Origin: Pseudomonadales bacterium | Lineage (GTDB): Bacteria > Pseudomonadota > Gammaproteobacteria > Pseudomonadales > Pseudohongiellaceae | Assembly (NCBI GenBank): GCA_028281635.1 | Contig: JANQJM010000076.1 | Span: 1-62,750, forward strand | Direction: 5' to 3' | Length of the DNA: 62,750 nucleotides | Program-made: the position numbers and the translations under genes | The notes under the pieces: generated by a model | Database searches by the model: none | Told to the model about the DNA's origin: nothing | The model's input: the letters and a program-made list of their open reading frames with translations, nothing else | In this document: piece after piece, positions 1 to 8,584 of the stretch | Layout: each line of letters starts with the position of its first letter | Numbering within the stretch: position 1 is the stretch's first letter

Positions 1-518
1 TTAGCGATCAGGCAATCGCCGAGGCAGAACATTTTCCCAGGCTCAATCTCTCGGCCAGCGGTGGATTGCAGGCTCTCGATCTGGGTAATCTGGTCGATAC
101 CGATTCGGAAGTGTTTTCAATTACACCCATCTTCACCTGGCGCTTATTGGACGGGCGACGCATTGAAGCCGAAATCGCCGTTGCCGATGCTCGCACTCAG
201 GCCGCTGCCGCCCAATACGAAGCGATTGTGGTTAACGCGCTGGTGGAGGCCGAAAACTCTTTCGCGCAAGTGACCGCAGCGCGGGACCGTACCCAACAGC
301 AAGTCCAGTCTCTGGATTCCAATCAGGAAATAGTGGCCTTGCAGGAATTGCGATTCACCACTGGAGATATTAACCGCAGCGAATTGATCGAAGCCCAGCT
401 GGAACTGGTGCAGGCTCAGGATCTGCTGGAGTCAAGAAAGGCTGAGCAAGCCACCAGCCTCGTGCGACTGTTCAAGGCGCTTGGTGGTGGCTGGGTTTCC
501 TCAACTCAGGGTAGCTAA
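1..518 (+). CDS. Outer-membrane efflux factor (TolC/NodT family), C-terminal part
   Basis: The frame is open from base 3, so the 5' part lies outside the window and only the last 171 residues are visible. The opening motif FPRLNLSASGG, the glutamine- and alanine-rich helical stretch (AQAAAAQYE, LVEAENSFAQV) and the closing LQELRFTTGDINRSELIEA block are typical of the second half of TolC/NodT-type outer-membrane factors. These form a trimeric barrel and periplasmic tunnel that pairs with an RND or ABC inner-membrane pump. The pump partner is presumably upstream. The MacAB-like operon at the far right edge is not shown to be its partner. The gene converges on the lipoprotein gene at 700, and no clear terminator is visible in the 180-base gap. 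Confidence 0.85.
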   Translation, partial: SDQAIAEAEHFPRLNLSASGGLQALDLGNLVDTDSEVFSITPIFTWRLLDGRRIEAEIAVADARTQAAAAQYEAIVVNALVEAENSFAQVTAARDRTQQQVQSLDSNQEIVALQELRFTTGDINRSELIEAQLELVQAQDLLESRKAEQATSLVRLFKALGGGWVSSTQGS

Positions 519-699
519 TTTTGAAGTTAAGAACGGTCCGGCAGCGTAGAGGGAGTTACACGCATTCAGTCTTGAAATAGTCGCCAGATAGTCTTTCCTG
601 GCAGGATTTGCTGCGGGAAAGTTAACGCGGACACAAAGTGGTAGAGGTAGAGTAGTAAGCACTGAGAATTGCGCGACTGTTAGAACTATCGGCTGCAGC

Positions 700-2130
700 T
701 TAGTCGGGGAATGGCTGAAAATATCTATCGAAGAGATAGGCATCATTAAAATGCTGCCTGGCAACAAAACCTGTCGCGTGCGTTCCCCACTGACGCATGG
801 CGCCCACATTATTGATACCGGTAGGCCACAGGGTGAGTCGCTCCAGGCGCTCACTGCCACTAATAATGCCATCGCTGGCAAACAGACTCTGAGTTCCGTT
901 ACTGACACCGAGATTATAGAGCTGGGAATAGGGCGCCAGAGAATAAGCTTGAGCATCTTCAACGACCTCATTATTAAGACCAACGATATAGTGTTCGTTG
1001 GAAGTCACAAGCAGGTGCAAGCCCTTGTCATGTTGTAGCTCTGAAACGTCAAAAACATTGGCGGGTTCTGCCCGCTCTGGGCTGCTTCGGCTAATGATTG
1101 CGTTCGATGCCAGGTAATACTTGTGGTAACAGCCACAGCTATGGATGCTGTCATAGAGTAGTACTTCACCTGATTCATTCAGTGTGATGCGCCAGATCAG
1201 ACTGTCGATTCGCCCGGAATACAGATCAATCCAGTTTCGTGGTTCACGGGCGGGAAACCAGAACACATAGTTGAGTTGCAACAGGTTGCGACCTGCGAAG
1301 CGAGTGTAGGAAGGCAAGTAGAACGCAGCGGCTAGCTGGGTTTCGACTTGCGCGTTACCGTTTTCAATAGTCGGTATGCCCAGAAGGTCCTGCTCACCCA
1401 GGGTCTCTATCGTCAAACGGGGAGCGAAGCGTGTAAACAAGCTGAGCAGGCCTTCATCGGACAAGCTCGGAAGCTTCAGGGCGCTGTTAGAGTAGGCAGA
1501 ATCGAAACTTGATGCAGCCAGCAGTTCAGCGCGCTCATCCTCGAATTCATAGGAGACACTGGTAGTAAACGATTCCTCTGCCGCGAACCAGCTTTGTTCT
1601 TCAGCATGCAGTAAGGCGATGCGCCAATTGAAAACCGGGCGCAACAGTGGCAGGAGACCAAGCCATTGCGCAGTGCTGCTGTAGTGATCTTTCACAACAG
1701 GATTGCTGCGCAGCGCTGCCAGCAGTTGCTGACGCAGTGGAGCCTGGCGCACATCGTTGGCGATGATAAAGCTGCATTGGCTGATCGCATTAAGACGATT
1801 GCCATCGTCTGGTTCGTCCAGATTTTCGTTTTCACTGCGACGAATGCGATCACCCAGGCGTGCCATGGCGGACAAGAGTTCACGGGCTTGAGAGTCATCG
1901 ATCACTTCGTGTGCCAGGGCATCATAGAAACGTGTGCTGTGTAGAAATGGTGCGGAGTCAAAATGTGGAAAACCTGCGTTCATCACATCATCGCGTTCCA
2001 CCTCATTACGAAATTCCTGAGCGATTGCTGCACATTCTTGCCAGTAGACATCGTTGTAGAGGACTGTCGGCGGAGATGACTGGCAAGCAGCAAGCAAGAG
2101 TAAAGTCAGTAACAGAAAGACACGCTGCAT
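700..2130 (-). CDS. Large lipoprotein of unknown function with an HxCxCxH motif
   Basis: I do not recognise this 476-residue protein. The start at 2130 is chosen because it gives a short lipoprotein signal (MQRVFLLLTLLLLAAC, lipobox LAAC); an in-frame upstream start at 2184 would add 18 residues before it. The middle is a helical, charged region. Near residues 300-350 lies a conserved-looking segment containing NYVFWFPAR, YSGRIDSLIWRITL and then YDSIHSCGCYHKYY, in which His, two Cys and a second His form a compact possible metal site. Tryptophans and tyrosines are abundant. It is probably anchored in the outer or inner membrane facing the periplasm. It lies downstream of the iorAB pair on the same strand with an 87-base gap, so co-transcription is possible but unproven. 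Confidence 0.8.
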   Translation of the reverse strand: MQRVFLLLTLLLLAACQSSPPTVLYNDVYWQECAAIAQEFRNEVERDDVMNAGFPHFDSAPFLHSTRFYDALAHEVIDDSQARELLSAMARLGDRIRRSENENLDEPDDGNRLNAISQCSFIIANDVRQAPLRQQLLAALRSNPVVKDHYSSTAQWLGLLPLLRPVFNWRIALLHAEEQSWFAAEESFTTSVSYEFEDERAELLAASSFDSAYSNSALKLPSLSDEGLLSLFTRFAPRLTIETLGEQDLLGIPTIENGNAQVETQLAAAFYLPSYTRFAGRNLLQLNYVFWFPAREPRNWIDLYSGRIDSLIWRITLNESGEVLLYDSIHSCGCYHKYYLASNAIISRSSPERAEPANVFDVSELQHDKGLHLLVTSNEHYIVGLNNEVVEDAQAYSLAPYSQLYNLGVSNGTQSLFASDGIISGSERLERLTLWPTGINNVGAMRQWGTHATGFVARQHFNDAYLFDRYFQPFPD

Positions 2131-2217
2131 TTGAAAGATTCGAAATTTATTTCCGCACAGGGCACACAAAAAAGGGAAACGCACGAGGTTTCCCTTTCCG
2201 ACTTCACTGCGACGAAG

Positions 2218-4434
2218 CTACACCGATGCAATCGGCGTTGATTGTCGAAGATCGTATTTATTCAGAGGTAATTCCCGAATGCGCTGACCGGTCAGGATAT
2301 AGATCGCATTCGTCACTGCTGCGGTGATCGGCGGAGTAGCCGGTTCACCCAATCCTCCAAGGGACTCACCGGATTCAATGATATGCACATCGATCTCGGG
2401 CGAGGTGGCCATACGAACCATCTCGTAATCCGGGAAATTATTCTGCGCAACCCGCCCATTTTCGATGGAAATCTCACCATACAGCGCAGCAGTGAGTCCG
2501 TAGATGATGCCACTCTCTATTTGCTGTTCCACCGTATCTGGATTTACCGCCCAGCCACAATCAATGGCGGCCGTCACTTTGTGCACGATAGCCTGGCCAT
2601 CGTCGCCAATGGAGACCTCGGCTACTTCTGCACAGATACTGTTGAAACTCTCTTGCACAGCCAGACCCAGGGCATGCCCCTCGGGTAAATTGCGTCCATA
2701 GCCAGCGGCTTCTGCGGCGACTTCCAGCGCTTTGCGATGGCGAGGATGGTCCTGCAGCATGTCCATGCGAAACTGGTACGGATTCTTGCCAGCACGGTGT
2801 GCCAGCTCGTCGATGAAGGACTCGATGAAGAATGTCTGTTGGGTATGATCAACACTTCGCCATGCAGCTACTGGAACGTGGGTGTCGCCGTCGACAACCC
2901 GAATCGATTGATTCTCAATGGCATAGGCCGGGTGCGAGGCGCCCGGTACCTGAATGGGCCCGGTGAATCGATTATGCCAGGCAATCAAGTTGCCGTTACT
3001 ATCCAGCCCGCCCTTAAAGTTGGAAATCACCGCCGGTCGGTAATAGTCTTGTTGTAAGTCGTCTTCCCGGCTGAATACAGTCTTCACCGGCACATCGAAT
3101 TCCATTGCGATCTGGGTTGCGTGATCAATACAATTCCAATTGAAAGGAAGACGACGACCAAAACCGCCTCCGCAATAACTGGGATGATGGGTCACATCGT
3201 TTTCATTAAGACCTGCAACTGAAGCCACACGACCACGCATTGAAAGTGGATCCTGGGTACTGGTCCACAAGTCTGCCTTGCCGTCTTTAATATGCACCGT
3301 GCAGTTCATAGGTTCCATCGGAGCATGAGCCAGGTAGGGAACGCGATAACTGGCTTCGACGACATCGGCTGCCGCTTCGAGTCCAGCCTCGGCATCGCCC
3401 TGTTCCAAATCCTTGCTGCCATTGCTTTCCGATAATTCTCGTTCGAACCTCGCTGCGAGGTCGGCGCTGGATACATCATCATGCGCTGAAGCTTCAAATT
3501 CTGACTTCACCAATTTCAATGCTTCTTTAGCGCGCCAGTAATTGTCGGCGACAACCGCAACTGAATCCTCTAATTCAATGACACGTTTAACACCTCGTTG
3601 TTGCAATGCCTCGCTGGCATCTACCGATACCAGTTTGGTGCCAAACACTGGCGCCAGTCGAATCGCGGCATACAGCATATCCTCGGAGTGGACATCGATG
3701 CCATAAGGCGCAGTCCCATCGACCTTGGGAGGAATGTCACTGCGAGACATTGCCTTACCCATGATATTGAACTGAGATCTGTCTTTGAGCATGGGTTCTG
3801 CGGGAGGTTCAAGTTCCGCGGCAGCGCTTGCCAATTCACCGTAGCTGAGAGATTGGCCCGAGGCATTGTGTTGCACATGGCTAAGGACAGTGGTGCACTC
3901 TGCTGCTGGCACACCCCAGCGTTCTGCTGCGCATTGAATCAACATTTCCCGCGCAGCCGCTCCCGCCACACGCATGCCATGCTGACCGGTAAAACGCACA
4001 GAGGCACTGCCGCCGGTAGTCTGCAGATTAGCGATTTGCGCCACTTTCATTGAGCTGGCTTCTACCAGGGGCATGAGTACCGAGGGGACACCAAACTCCT
4101 CTGCGAAACCTGTTGCCAGGTCACCCGCCGCATACAAATCGGTAGCGGGTGCTTGTTCGATGTGGACATTCTCCCAATCGGCATCCAACTCATCGGCAGC
4201 CATCATGGCCAATGCCGTGTGGATTCCCTGACCCATCTCTGAATGCAGTACATAGATGGTGATCTCGTTGTCAGGATCGATCTTGATGAAGGAAGTGAGA
4301 TATTTCTCACCATTCCTTGCAAGTTCTGAATTCGCGACGCGGTGTCCACTGGGTCGAGTCGCTGCATAGCCGATGAGAACGCCGCCGCCTACAACTGCGG
4401 TGCTAAGGATGAATCGTCGTCGAGAAATCTTCAT
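2218..4434 (-). CDS. iorB: Molybdopterin-binding large subunit, isoquinoline 1-oxidoreductase beta type (xanthine dehydrogenase family)
   Basis: This 738-residue protein binds the molybdenum cofactor of a periplasmic hydroxylase or aldehyde oxidoreductase. A twin-arginine signal is visible at residues 4-10 (SRRRFIL), followed by a hydrophobic segment. Family motifs include GGGFGRR (422-428) in the cofactor-binding domain and GLGEP with the catalytic glutamate at about 697. The closest family type is the two-subunit IorAB class, in which electrons leave through the small iron-sulfur subunit to a cytochrome and no FAD subunit is needed; none is present here. A strong ribosome site (GGAGG, 8 bases before the ATG) supports the start. 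The gene follows the small subunit by 12 bases. The substrate cannot be read from sequence; aldehydes or N-heterocycles are typical. Confidence 0.88.
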   Translation of the reverse strand: MKISRRRFILSTAVVGGGVLIGYAATRPSGHRVANSELARNGEKYLTSFIKIDPDNEITIYVLHSEMGQGIHTALAMMAADELDADWENVHIEQAPATDLYAAGDLATGFAEEFGVPSVLMPLVEASSMKVAQIANLQTTGGSASVRFTGQHGMRVAGAAAREMLIQCAAERWGVPAAECTTVLSHVQHNASGQSLSYGELASAAAELEPPAEPMLKDRSQFNIMGKAMSRSDIPPKVDGTAPYGIDVHSEDMLYAAIRLAPVFGTKLVSVDASEALQQRGVKRVIELEDSVAVVADNYWRAKEALKLVKSEFEASAHDDVSSADLAARFERELSESNGSKDLEQGDAEAGLEAAADVVEASYRVPYLAHAPMEPMNCTVHIKDGKADLWTSTQDPLSMRGRVASVAGLNENDVTHHPSYCGGGFGRRLPFNWNCIDHATQIAMEFDVPVKTVFSREDDLQQDYYRPAVISNFKGGLDSNGNLIAWHNRFTGPIQVPGASHPAYAIENQSIRVVDGDTHVPVAAWRSVDHTQQTFFIESFIDELAHRAGKNPYQFRMDMLQDHPRHRKALEVAAEAAGYGRNLPEGHALGLAVQESFNSICAEVAEVSIGDDGQAIVHKVTAAIDCGWAVNPDTVEQQIESGIIYGLTAALYGEISIENGRVAQNNFPDYEMVRMATSPEIDVHIIESGESLGGLGEPATPPITAAVTNAIYILTGQRIRELPLNKYDLRQSTPIASV

Positions 4435-4446
4435 TGGCGTTCCTCC

Positions 4447-4929
4447 CTAGGCGTTGGCAATGGCACGAATGGCGCGCCGGATTCTGGGATAGGAACCACA
4501 GCGACAGACGTTCGTCACACTGGCATCGATTTCCGCATCGGTGGGATTGGGATTGCTGGCTAACAACGAAGACACCGCCATCACCATGCCAGATTGGCAG
4601 TAGCCGCACTGCGGTACCTGATGATCAATCCAGGCCTGCTGCACCTGGGTAAGTGAGACTGCATTGGAATCTGCTGGGTTGTTGTCTTCAGCAGCGTAAG
4701 CCAGGCCTTCAATGGTGGTGATCTCCTGCCCTTCTACTGCCGAGACCGGCAGTACGCAGCTACGTACCGCGCTGCCATTAACATGGACAGTGCAAGCGCC
4801 GCAGGACGCTATACCACAGCCGAACTTCGTCCCCGTCATGCCCAGCTCGTCCCGTAACACCCACAGCAGCGGCATTTCCGGTTCGACGTCAACGTTCCGT
4901 TCAACACCATTTACTTTGAAAGTTGCCAT
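4447..4929 (-). CDS. iorA: (2Fe-2S)-binding small subunit, isoquinoline 1-oxidoreductase alpha type
   Basis: This 160-residue protein carries two [2Fe-2S] clusters and hands electrons from the molybdenum subunit onward. Cysteines at 38, 43, 46 and 58 form the plant-ferredoxin-type cluster. Cysteines at 108, 111, 142 and 144 (QCGYCQSG and CRCG) form the second cluster in the helical Fer2_2 domain. It has no signal peptide. In this family the small subunit is exported bound to the Tat-carrying large subunit, so that is the likely route here. It is the first gene of the iorA-iorB pair. The 160-base gap upstream, shared with the divergent alcohol dehydrogenase gene, holds a perfect palindrome that may be the operator. 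Confidence 0.9.
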   Translation of the reverse strand: MATFKVNGVERNVDVEPEMPLLWVLRDELGMTGTKFGCGIASCGACTVHVNGSAVRSCVLPVSAVEGQEITTIEGLAYAAEDNNPADSNAVSLTQVQQAWIDHQVPQCGYCQSGMVMAVSSLLASNPNPTDAEIDASVTNVCRCGSYPRIRRAIRAIANA

Positions 4930-4988
4930 GTCTCTACCCCCGAATCTGTTCTTGTGCTGATTGGCATTGTAACTCCACTCTCTTTGGA

Positions 4989-5004
4989 AATGCGACGTCG
5001 CATT
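4989..5004. promoter_or_regulatory. Perfect 16-bp palindrome in a divergent promoter region (operator candidate)
   Basis: The sequence AATGCGACGTCGCATT is its own reverse complement. It sits about 60 bases upstream of iorA on the minus strand and about 86 bases upstream of the alcohol dehydrogenase start on the plus strand, the usual place for a shared operator bound by a dimeric regulator. A ten-base direct repeat, GATTGGCATT, flanks it at 4959-4968 and 5065-5074. No regulator gene is adjacent, so the binding protein is unknown. Confidence 0.5.
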
Positions 5005-5089
5005 ACCTGCAAACGGGGCAGAAATTTGGCGTGTCAGGTGACAGCCCGTAAACTCCGGTCAGGAGATTGGCATTCAATGGGAACGACGA

Positions 5090-6265
5090 TTGCGCTTTAA
5101 ATACACAGCTTTGGAAACCGTTACATTAGGCGAGCCTGTGGCGGAAGCCCTGCCAAAACTGGCGGAAGAAAAAGCAGTGCAGCGCCTGTTTCTGGTGGCT
5201 TCTGCCTCGCTGTCGCAAGCAACGGATCAACTGTCACATCTGACACAAGCACTTGGAGACCGTTTCGTTGGTCTGAGTACCAACATTGGCAGCCACACAC
5301 CACGGCAAGATGTGTTGGCCGTACTGGAAGAGGTGCGCGATAGTAGAGCAGACCAGCTTGTCGCTATCGGTGGAGGTTCAGTGATCGATGGCTGCAAGAC
5401 TATTCAGTTGGCTATCGATCAGGATATTAAGTCCGCTGATCAGTTGCTGGAGTTTGCTCAACGTTCCGATGGCAGCAGAGGTTCCAAGTTTGGTGACCCA
5501 AGTTTGTTTTCCGCGCCGCCAAATATTCGTCAAATTGCCGTGCCTACTACCCTATCCGGTGCCGAGTTCAGCAACGCTGCTGGAGTATTGGATACGGAAA
5601 GTCGATCTAAAGAGGGATATCGGGCACCATCTATCTGCGCTCAAGCGATAATATATGATCCCGCACTAACACTACACACGCCTCAATGGTTATTTCTCTC
5701 GACGGCAATCCGTTCCCTGGATCATGCTATAGAGGGTTACTGTTCGACGGACAGCACGCCTTATCACGATAGCCACTTTCTGCAAGCGATACGGTTATTT
5801 AGTGAAGCACTACCCATGGTGGTAGACGAGCCGGAAGACCTGACTGCTCGCAGCCTGAGTCAACAGGCCGTTTGGCACGCATGTTGTGGTTTAGGTACCG
5901 TCACTCATGGCGCCAGTCACGGTATTGGTTACATTCTTGGCAGTCTCTGTGGAGTGCCCCACGGCCATACCTCCTGTGTTATGCTGCCAGCCGTTCTTCA
6001 CTGGAATAGCAGCGAAAATTTACAGTGCCAGCATACAATTGCTGAGGCCCTAGGAGGCAGCGGTGAATCGGCTGCAACCTTATTGAAACATTTGATTGAG
6101 AGACTTCAGTTACCGTCTACTTTGCAAGCTGTGGGTGTAGACGAATCGCAGCTGGAAGAAATCGCAGAAAGAGCCTTTCAACATCCAGTAGTAAAGAGAA
6201 ATCCTAAACCTATTTCCAGTGTTCAACATGTGAGAGAGATTCTGGAACTCGCTTGGGATCAGTAA
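5090..6265 (+). CDS. Iron-containing alcohol dehydrogenase (maleylacetate reductase-like subgroup)
   Basis: This 391-residue group III dehydrogenase should oxidise an alcohol or reduce an aldehyde or keto acid with NAD(P). GGGSVID (94-100) is the pyrophosphate-binding loop. The metal ligands expected for the family are visible as the aspartate in IIYDP (190), His212 in SLDHAIEG, His277 in GASHGIGY and His291 in GVPHGHTSCVMLP. The phrase SHGIGYILG..GVPHG.TSCVMLP resembles maleylacetate-reductase-like members. The start is uncertain: the frame opens with TTG at 5090, while the best AGGAG site (5061) precedes an out-of-frame ATG at 5077 that encodes only seven codons. The aquaporin gene follows 29 bases downstream, and the Mo-oxidoreductase pair diverges upstream, suggesting one alcohol/aldehyde oxidation locus. 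Confidence 0.85.
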   Translation: MRFKYTALETVTLGEPVAEALPKLAEEKAVQRLFLVASASLSQATDQLSHLTQALGDRFVGLSTNIGSHTPRQDVLAVLEEVRDSRADQLVAIGGGSVIDGCKTIQLAIDQDIKSADQLLEFAQRSDGSRGSKFGDPSLFSAPPNIRQIAVPTTLSGAEFSNAAGVLDTESRSKEGYRAPSICAQAIIYDPALTLHTPQWLFLSTAIRSLDHAIEGYCSTDSTPYHDSHFLQAIRLFSEALPMVVDEPEDLTARSLSQQAVWHACCGLGTVTHGASHGIGYILGSLCGVPHGHTSCVMLPAVLHWNSSENLQCQHTIAEALGGSGESAATLLKHLIERLQLPSTLQAVGVDESQLEEIAERAFQHPVVKRNPKPISSVQHVREILELAWDQ

Positions 6266-6294
6266 ACAGAAGTCATAAAGAGAAAATCAACCCC

Positions 6295-6990
6295 ATGACT
6301 GCCATTGATAGAAAGCAGATAGTCACCGCCGAAATAATCGGCACTTACTTACTGGTCTTCGCTGGCTGTGGAGCCATCATTGTCAACGATTTATACGGAG
6401 GTGTGTTGGGTCACGTGGGAGTGAATGCGGTGTTCGGTCTGGTTGTCATGGCTGTCATCTATTCACTGGGAAATATCTCCGGTGCACACATTAATCCAGC
6501 GGTGACTATAGGATTCTACTTCGCCGGTAGAATTCCCGCCCATGACCTGCCTCCTTATATCGCCGCACAACTAGTTGGCGCAATAGCCGCAGGACTGACA
6601 TTACTGATTATGTTCCCGGACCACTCGACCTATGGGTCAACGCTGCCAGCAATTAGTGTGGAGAGAGCGTTTCTGATGGAGGTGTTGATCTCATTCAGTC
6701 TCATGTTCGTTATTCTTAATGTTTCAACTGGCCATCAGGAAAAAGGCATGATGGCGGGGGCGGCTATCGGCGGTACTGTGACCTTGTTTGCGCTGTTTGC
6801 GGGACCAGTCACTGGGGCCTCTATGAATCCTGCCAGATCGATTGGCCCAGCTGTTGCCGCATTGGATTTTCAGAGCTTGTGGATTTATCTGTTGGCGCCA
6901 GTTCTGGGGATGTGTCTTACCAGCCCATTCTGCAAGCTAATCCAGGGTAGTGAATGTTGTCCCGGTGGCAAGTTGCAAACTGAAAGTTGA
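6295..6990 (+). CDS. Aquaporin / MIP-family channel
   Basis: This is a 231-residue inner-membrane channel with six hydrophobic segments and two half-helices carrying intact NPA motifs (HINPAVT and SMNPARS). It should conduct water or a small neutral solute. The second loop (GASMNPARSIGPAV) and the cysteine-rich C-terminus (SECCPGG) resemble bacterial members near the NIP/arsenite-associated group more than E. coli GlpF, so glycerol or metalloid transport is possible but not shown. ATG at 6295 is preferred over a TTG at 6253 because the latter overlaps the dehydrogenase gene and only adds polar residues. It follows the alcohol dehydrogenase gene closely and is probably co-transcribed with it. 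Confidence 0.87.
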   Translation: MTAIDRKQIVTAEIIGTYLLVFAGCGAIIVNDLYGGVLGHVGVNAVFGLVVMAVIYSLGNISGAHINPAVTIGFYFAGRIPAHDLPPYIAAQLVGAIAAGLTLLIMFPDHSTYGSTLPAISVERAFLMEVLISFSLMFVILNVSTGHQEKGMMAGAAIGGTVTLFALFAGPVTGASMNPARSIGPAVAALDFQSLWIYLLAPVLGMCLTSPFCKLIQGSECCPGGKLQTES

Positions 6991-7056
6991 GAACTTGCTA
7001 TTGACCTGGAAATACTTCAGTTAGACTCATTTCAGTAATTCAGCTAACTATTAACC

Positions 7057-7923
7057 ATGCACGCTAAAGTCTTTCTGTTCGCGCTCGTCTGCTCGTTGTT
7101 TTGTGCTGCAAATCTGTCAGCACAACAAGAATCTTATTTGCGATTTATCGACGGCGAGGAAGAATGGCAAGGGGAACTACAGACTTCCATCACCAGTTAT
7201 CGCAATGAAGTTGGTCAAACTGTGGAGTTGATTGCTGCAATACATATCGGTGATAACAATTACTATGAACAGTTAAACCAATATTTCCTGGACCTGGACG
7301 TTCTGTTGTATGAATTGGTTGGCGACGAGGAGCAACTAAAGAACTCAAGCAATGCAAGTGCGGGCTCATCGCTAAGCCTGGTACAAACCCTGTTGGCCAG
7401 CTACCTGGAACTGGAATTTCAGTTATCAGCTATCGACTACCGCGCCAGTAATTTTCGCCATGCAGACCTCAGTGCCAGGGAACTGCAGAACATCATGGCC
7501 TCTAAAGAAGAATCTTTCTTTTCGATGTTTATGAGTATGGCAATGGCGCTACTGGCTGCTGAACAACAGGCAATCGCATCCAATTCAGTTCAGCCCAGTA
7601 CACTGTCTTTTATGTCGCTTATCACAGCGCTCTCTGCTGATAGCCAATCGCAGGCATTGAAATACTTGTTGGCCCAGGAGCTGGGTCGAACCGGTGGTTT
7701 AGTACTTAGCGCTGAAATTGAATCTGGACTCACAATTCTCGGTGATCGTAATCGGGTGGCACTGGAGGTATTAGCCGATGTGCTTGCAGCAGGAGATGAC
7801 TACATAGGCTTGTTCTATGGTGCTGCTCATATGCCGGGCTTGGCTCGCGAATTGGTGCGTGAAATGGGATTTCAGCGTGTCGATCAGCGTTGGTTGACGG
7901 CATGGCAGATAGCGCCTCGATAG
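7057..7923 (+). CDS. Secreted TraB/GumN-like (Tiki superfamily) protein
   Basis: This 288-residue protein has a cleavable signal peptide (residues 1-22, ending LSAQQ). After it comes AAIHIGDNNYYEQLN and DVLLYELV, matching the histidine-containing first motif and the acidic strand of TraB/GumN-type proteins. Near the C-terminus is FYGAAHMPGLARELV, matching the second conserved Gly-His element. This superfamily includes metal-dependent proteases such as Tiki and the ChaN and erythromycin esterase folds. The precise activity of bacterial GumN/TraB members is unknown. It stands alone, about 65 bases after the aquaporin gene. The assignment rests on motifs only. Confidence 0.6.
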   Translation: MHAKVFLFALVCSLFCAANLSAQQESYLRFIDGEEEWQGELQTSITSYRNEVGQTVELIAAIHIGDNNYYEQLNQYFLDLDVLLYELVGDEEQLKNSSNASAGSSLSLVQTLLASYLELEFQLSAIDYRASNFRHADLSARELQNIMASKEESFFSMFMSMAMALLAAEQQAIASNSVQPSTLSFMSLITALSADSQSQALKYLLAQELGRTGGLVLSAEIESGLTILGDRNRVALEVLADVLAAGDDYIGLFYGAAHMPGLARELVREMGFQRVDQRWLTAWQIAPR

Positions 7924-8150
7924 GAGTGGTTTTTCCGGCGGATTGCCATCGATTGCAGTTGTTAGTGGTTGACTGGGCCATCATTAACAGGACAATAGGC
8001 GGACCGTTTCGCAATTGAGGCAACTCCACGTAGAAGGGGGGTGGGGCTAGAGACAGGGCCAGCTACGGGCTGCTCCGGACGGTAACTCCAAGCTTTCGTT
8101 GTAAAACAAGAGTGAAAAATTCTGTTTGATTGAGAAAGGTAAATCTTAGT

Positions 8151-8510
8151 ATGAAAAAATTAATGAGCGGATGGTTGGTTTTATCTCTGGCTGTTCTTGT
8201 GGGATGTGCGGCCTCGACACCTGCTGGCGTTGGTGTTTGGGACGTGGAAATGAACACTCCATTGGGCCCTTTGCCTGCCACATTAACTCTGAATGCAGAT
8301 GGCAGTGGTATTATGGGCTCTGATCAGCTTGGTGAAGCACCAATCGATGGCATCACCTATGATGGCAACGGCATTGCCTTCACTGCAGAAGTAGATGCCC
8401 AAGGCCAAACTCTGGTTCTGGAATTCTCAGGCGCAGTTGAAGGTGATTCTCTGAGCGGTGAATTCGGCAGTGACTTCGGTGCATTTGCTGTGACAGGTTC
8501 TCGACAGTAA
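8151..8510 (+). CDS. Small lipoprotein, function unknown
   Basis: This 119-residue protein has a lipoprotein signal (LAVLVGC, with Cys as the likely lipidated residue at about 19). The mature part is glycine- and aspartate-rich and reads like a single small beta-barrel or beta-sandwich (VGVWDVEMNTPLGPLPATLTL, LEFSGAVEGDSLSGEF), similar in style to small lipocalin-like repeats that measure change against a reference. ATG at 8151 is chosen over a TTG at 8130 because it starts directly before the basic residues of the signal. A strong terminator follows. It is a single-gene transcription unit; I do not recognise a named family. Confidence 0.7.
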   Translation: MKKLMSGWLVLSLAVLVGCAASTPAGVGVWDVEMNTPLGPLPATLTLNADGSGIMGSDQLGEAPIDGITYDGNGIAFTAEVDAQGQTLVLEFSGAVEGDSLSGEFGSDFGAFAVTGSRQ

Positions 8511-8532
8511 AACTGTTCAGCAACACAAAACG

Positions 8533-8559
8533 AAAGGGGTGCAATTGCACCCCTTTTTT
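8533..8559. terminator. Rho-independent terminator between convergent genes
   Basis: A perfect stem AAAGGGGTGCAA / TTGCACCCCTTT runs straight into a six-T tract on the plus strand. The A-run on its left gives a T-run on the minus strand, so it can terminate both the small lipoprotein gene (ends 8510) and the TPR gene on the minus strand (ends 8585). Confidence 0.9.
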
Positions 8560-8584
8560 GTGTCTGTGATTCCATCGTAAAGTT

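Noticed and set aside
5041-5074. Third copy of the long-palindrome loop (TAAACTCC near 5049)
   Set aside because: Only the eight bases match; the GTCATTTA side, stems and flanks are absent.
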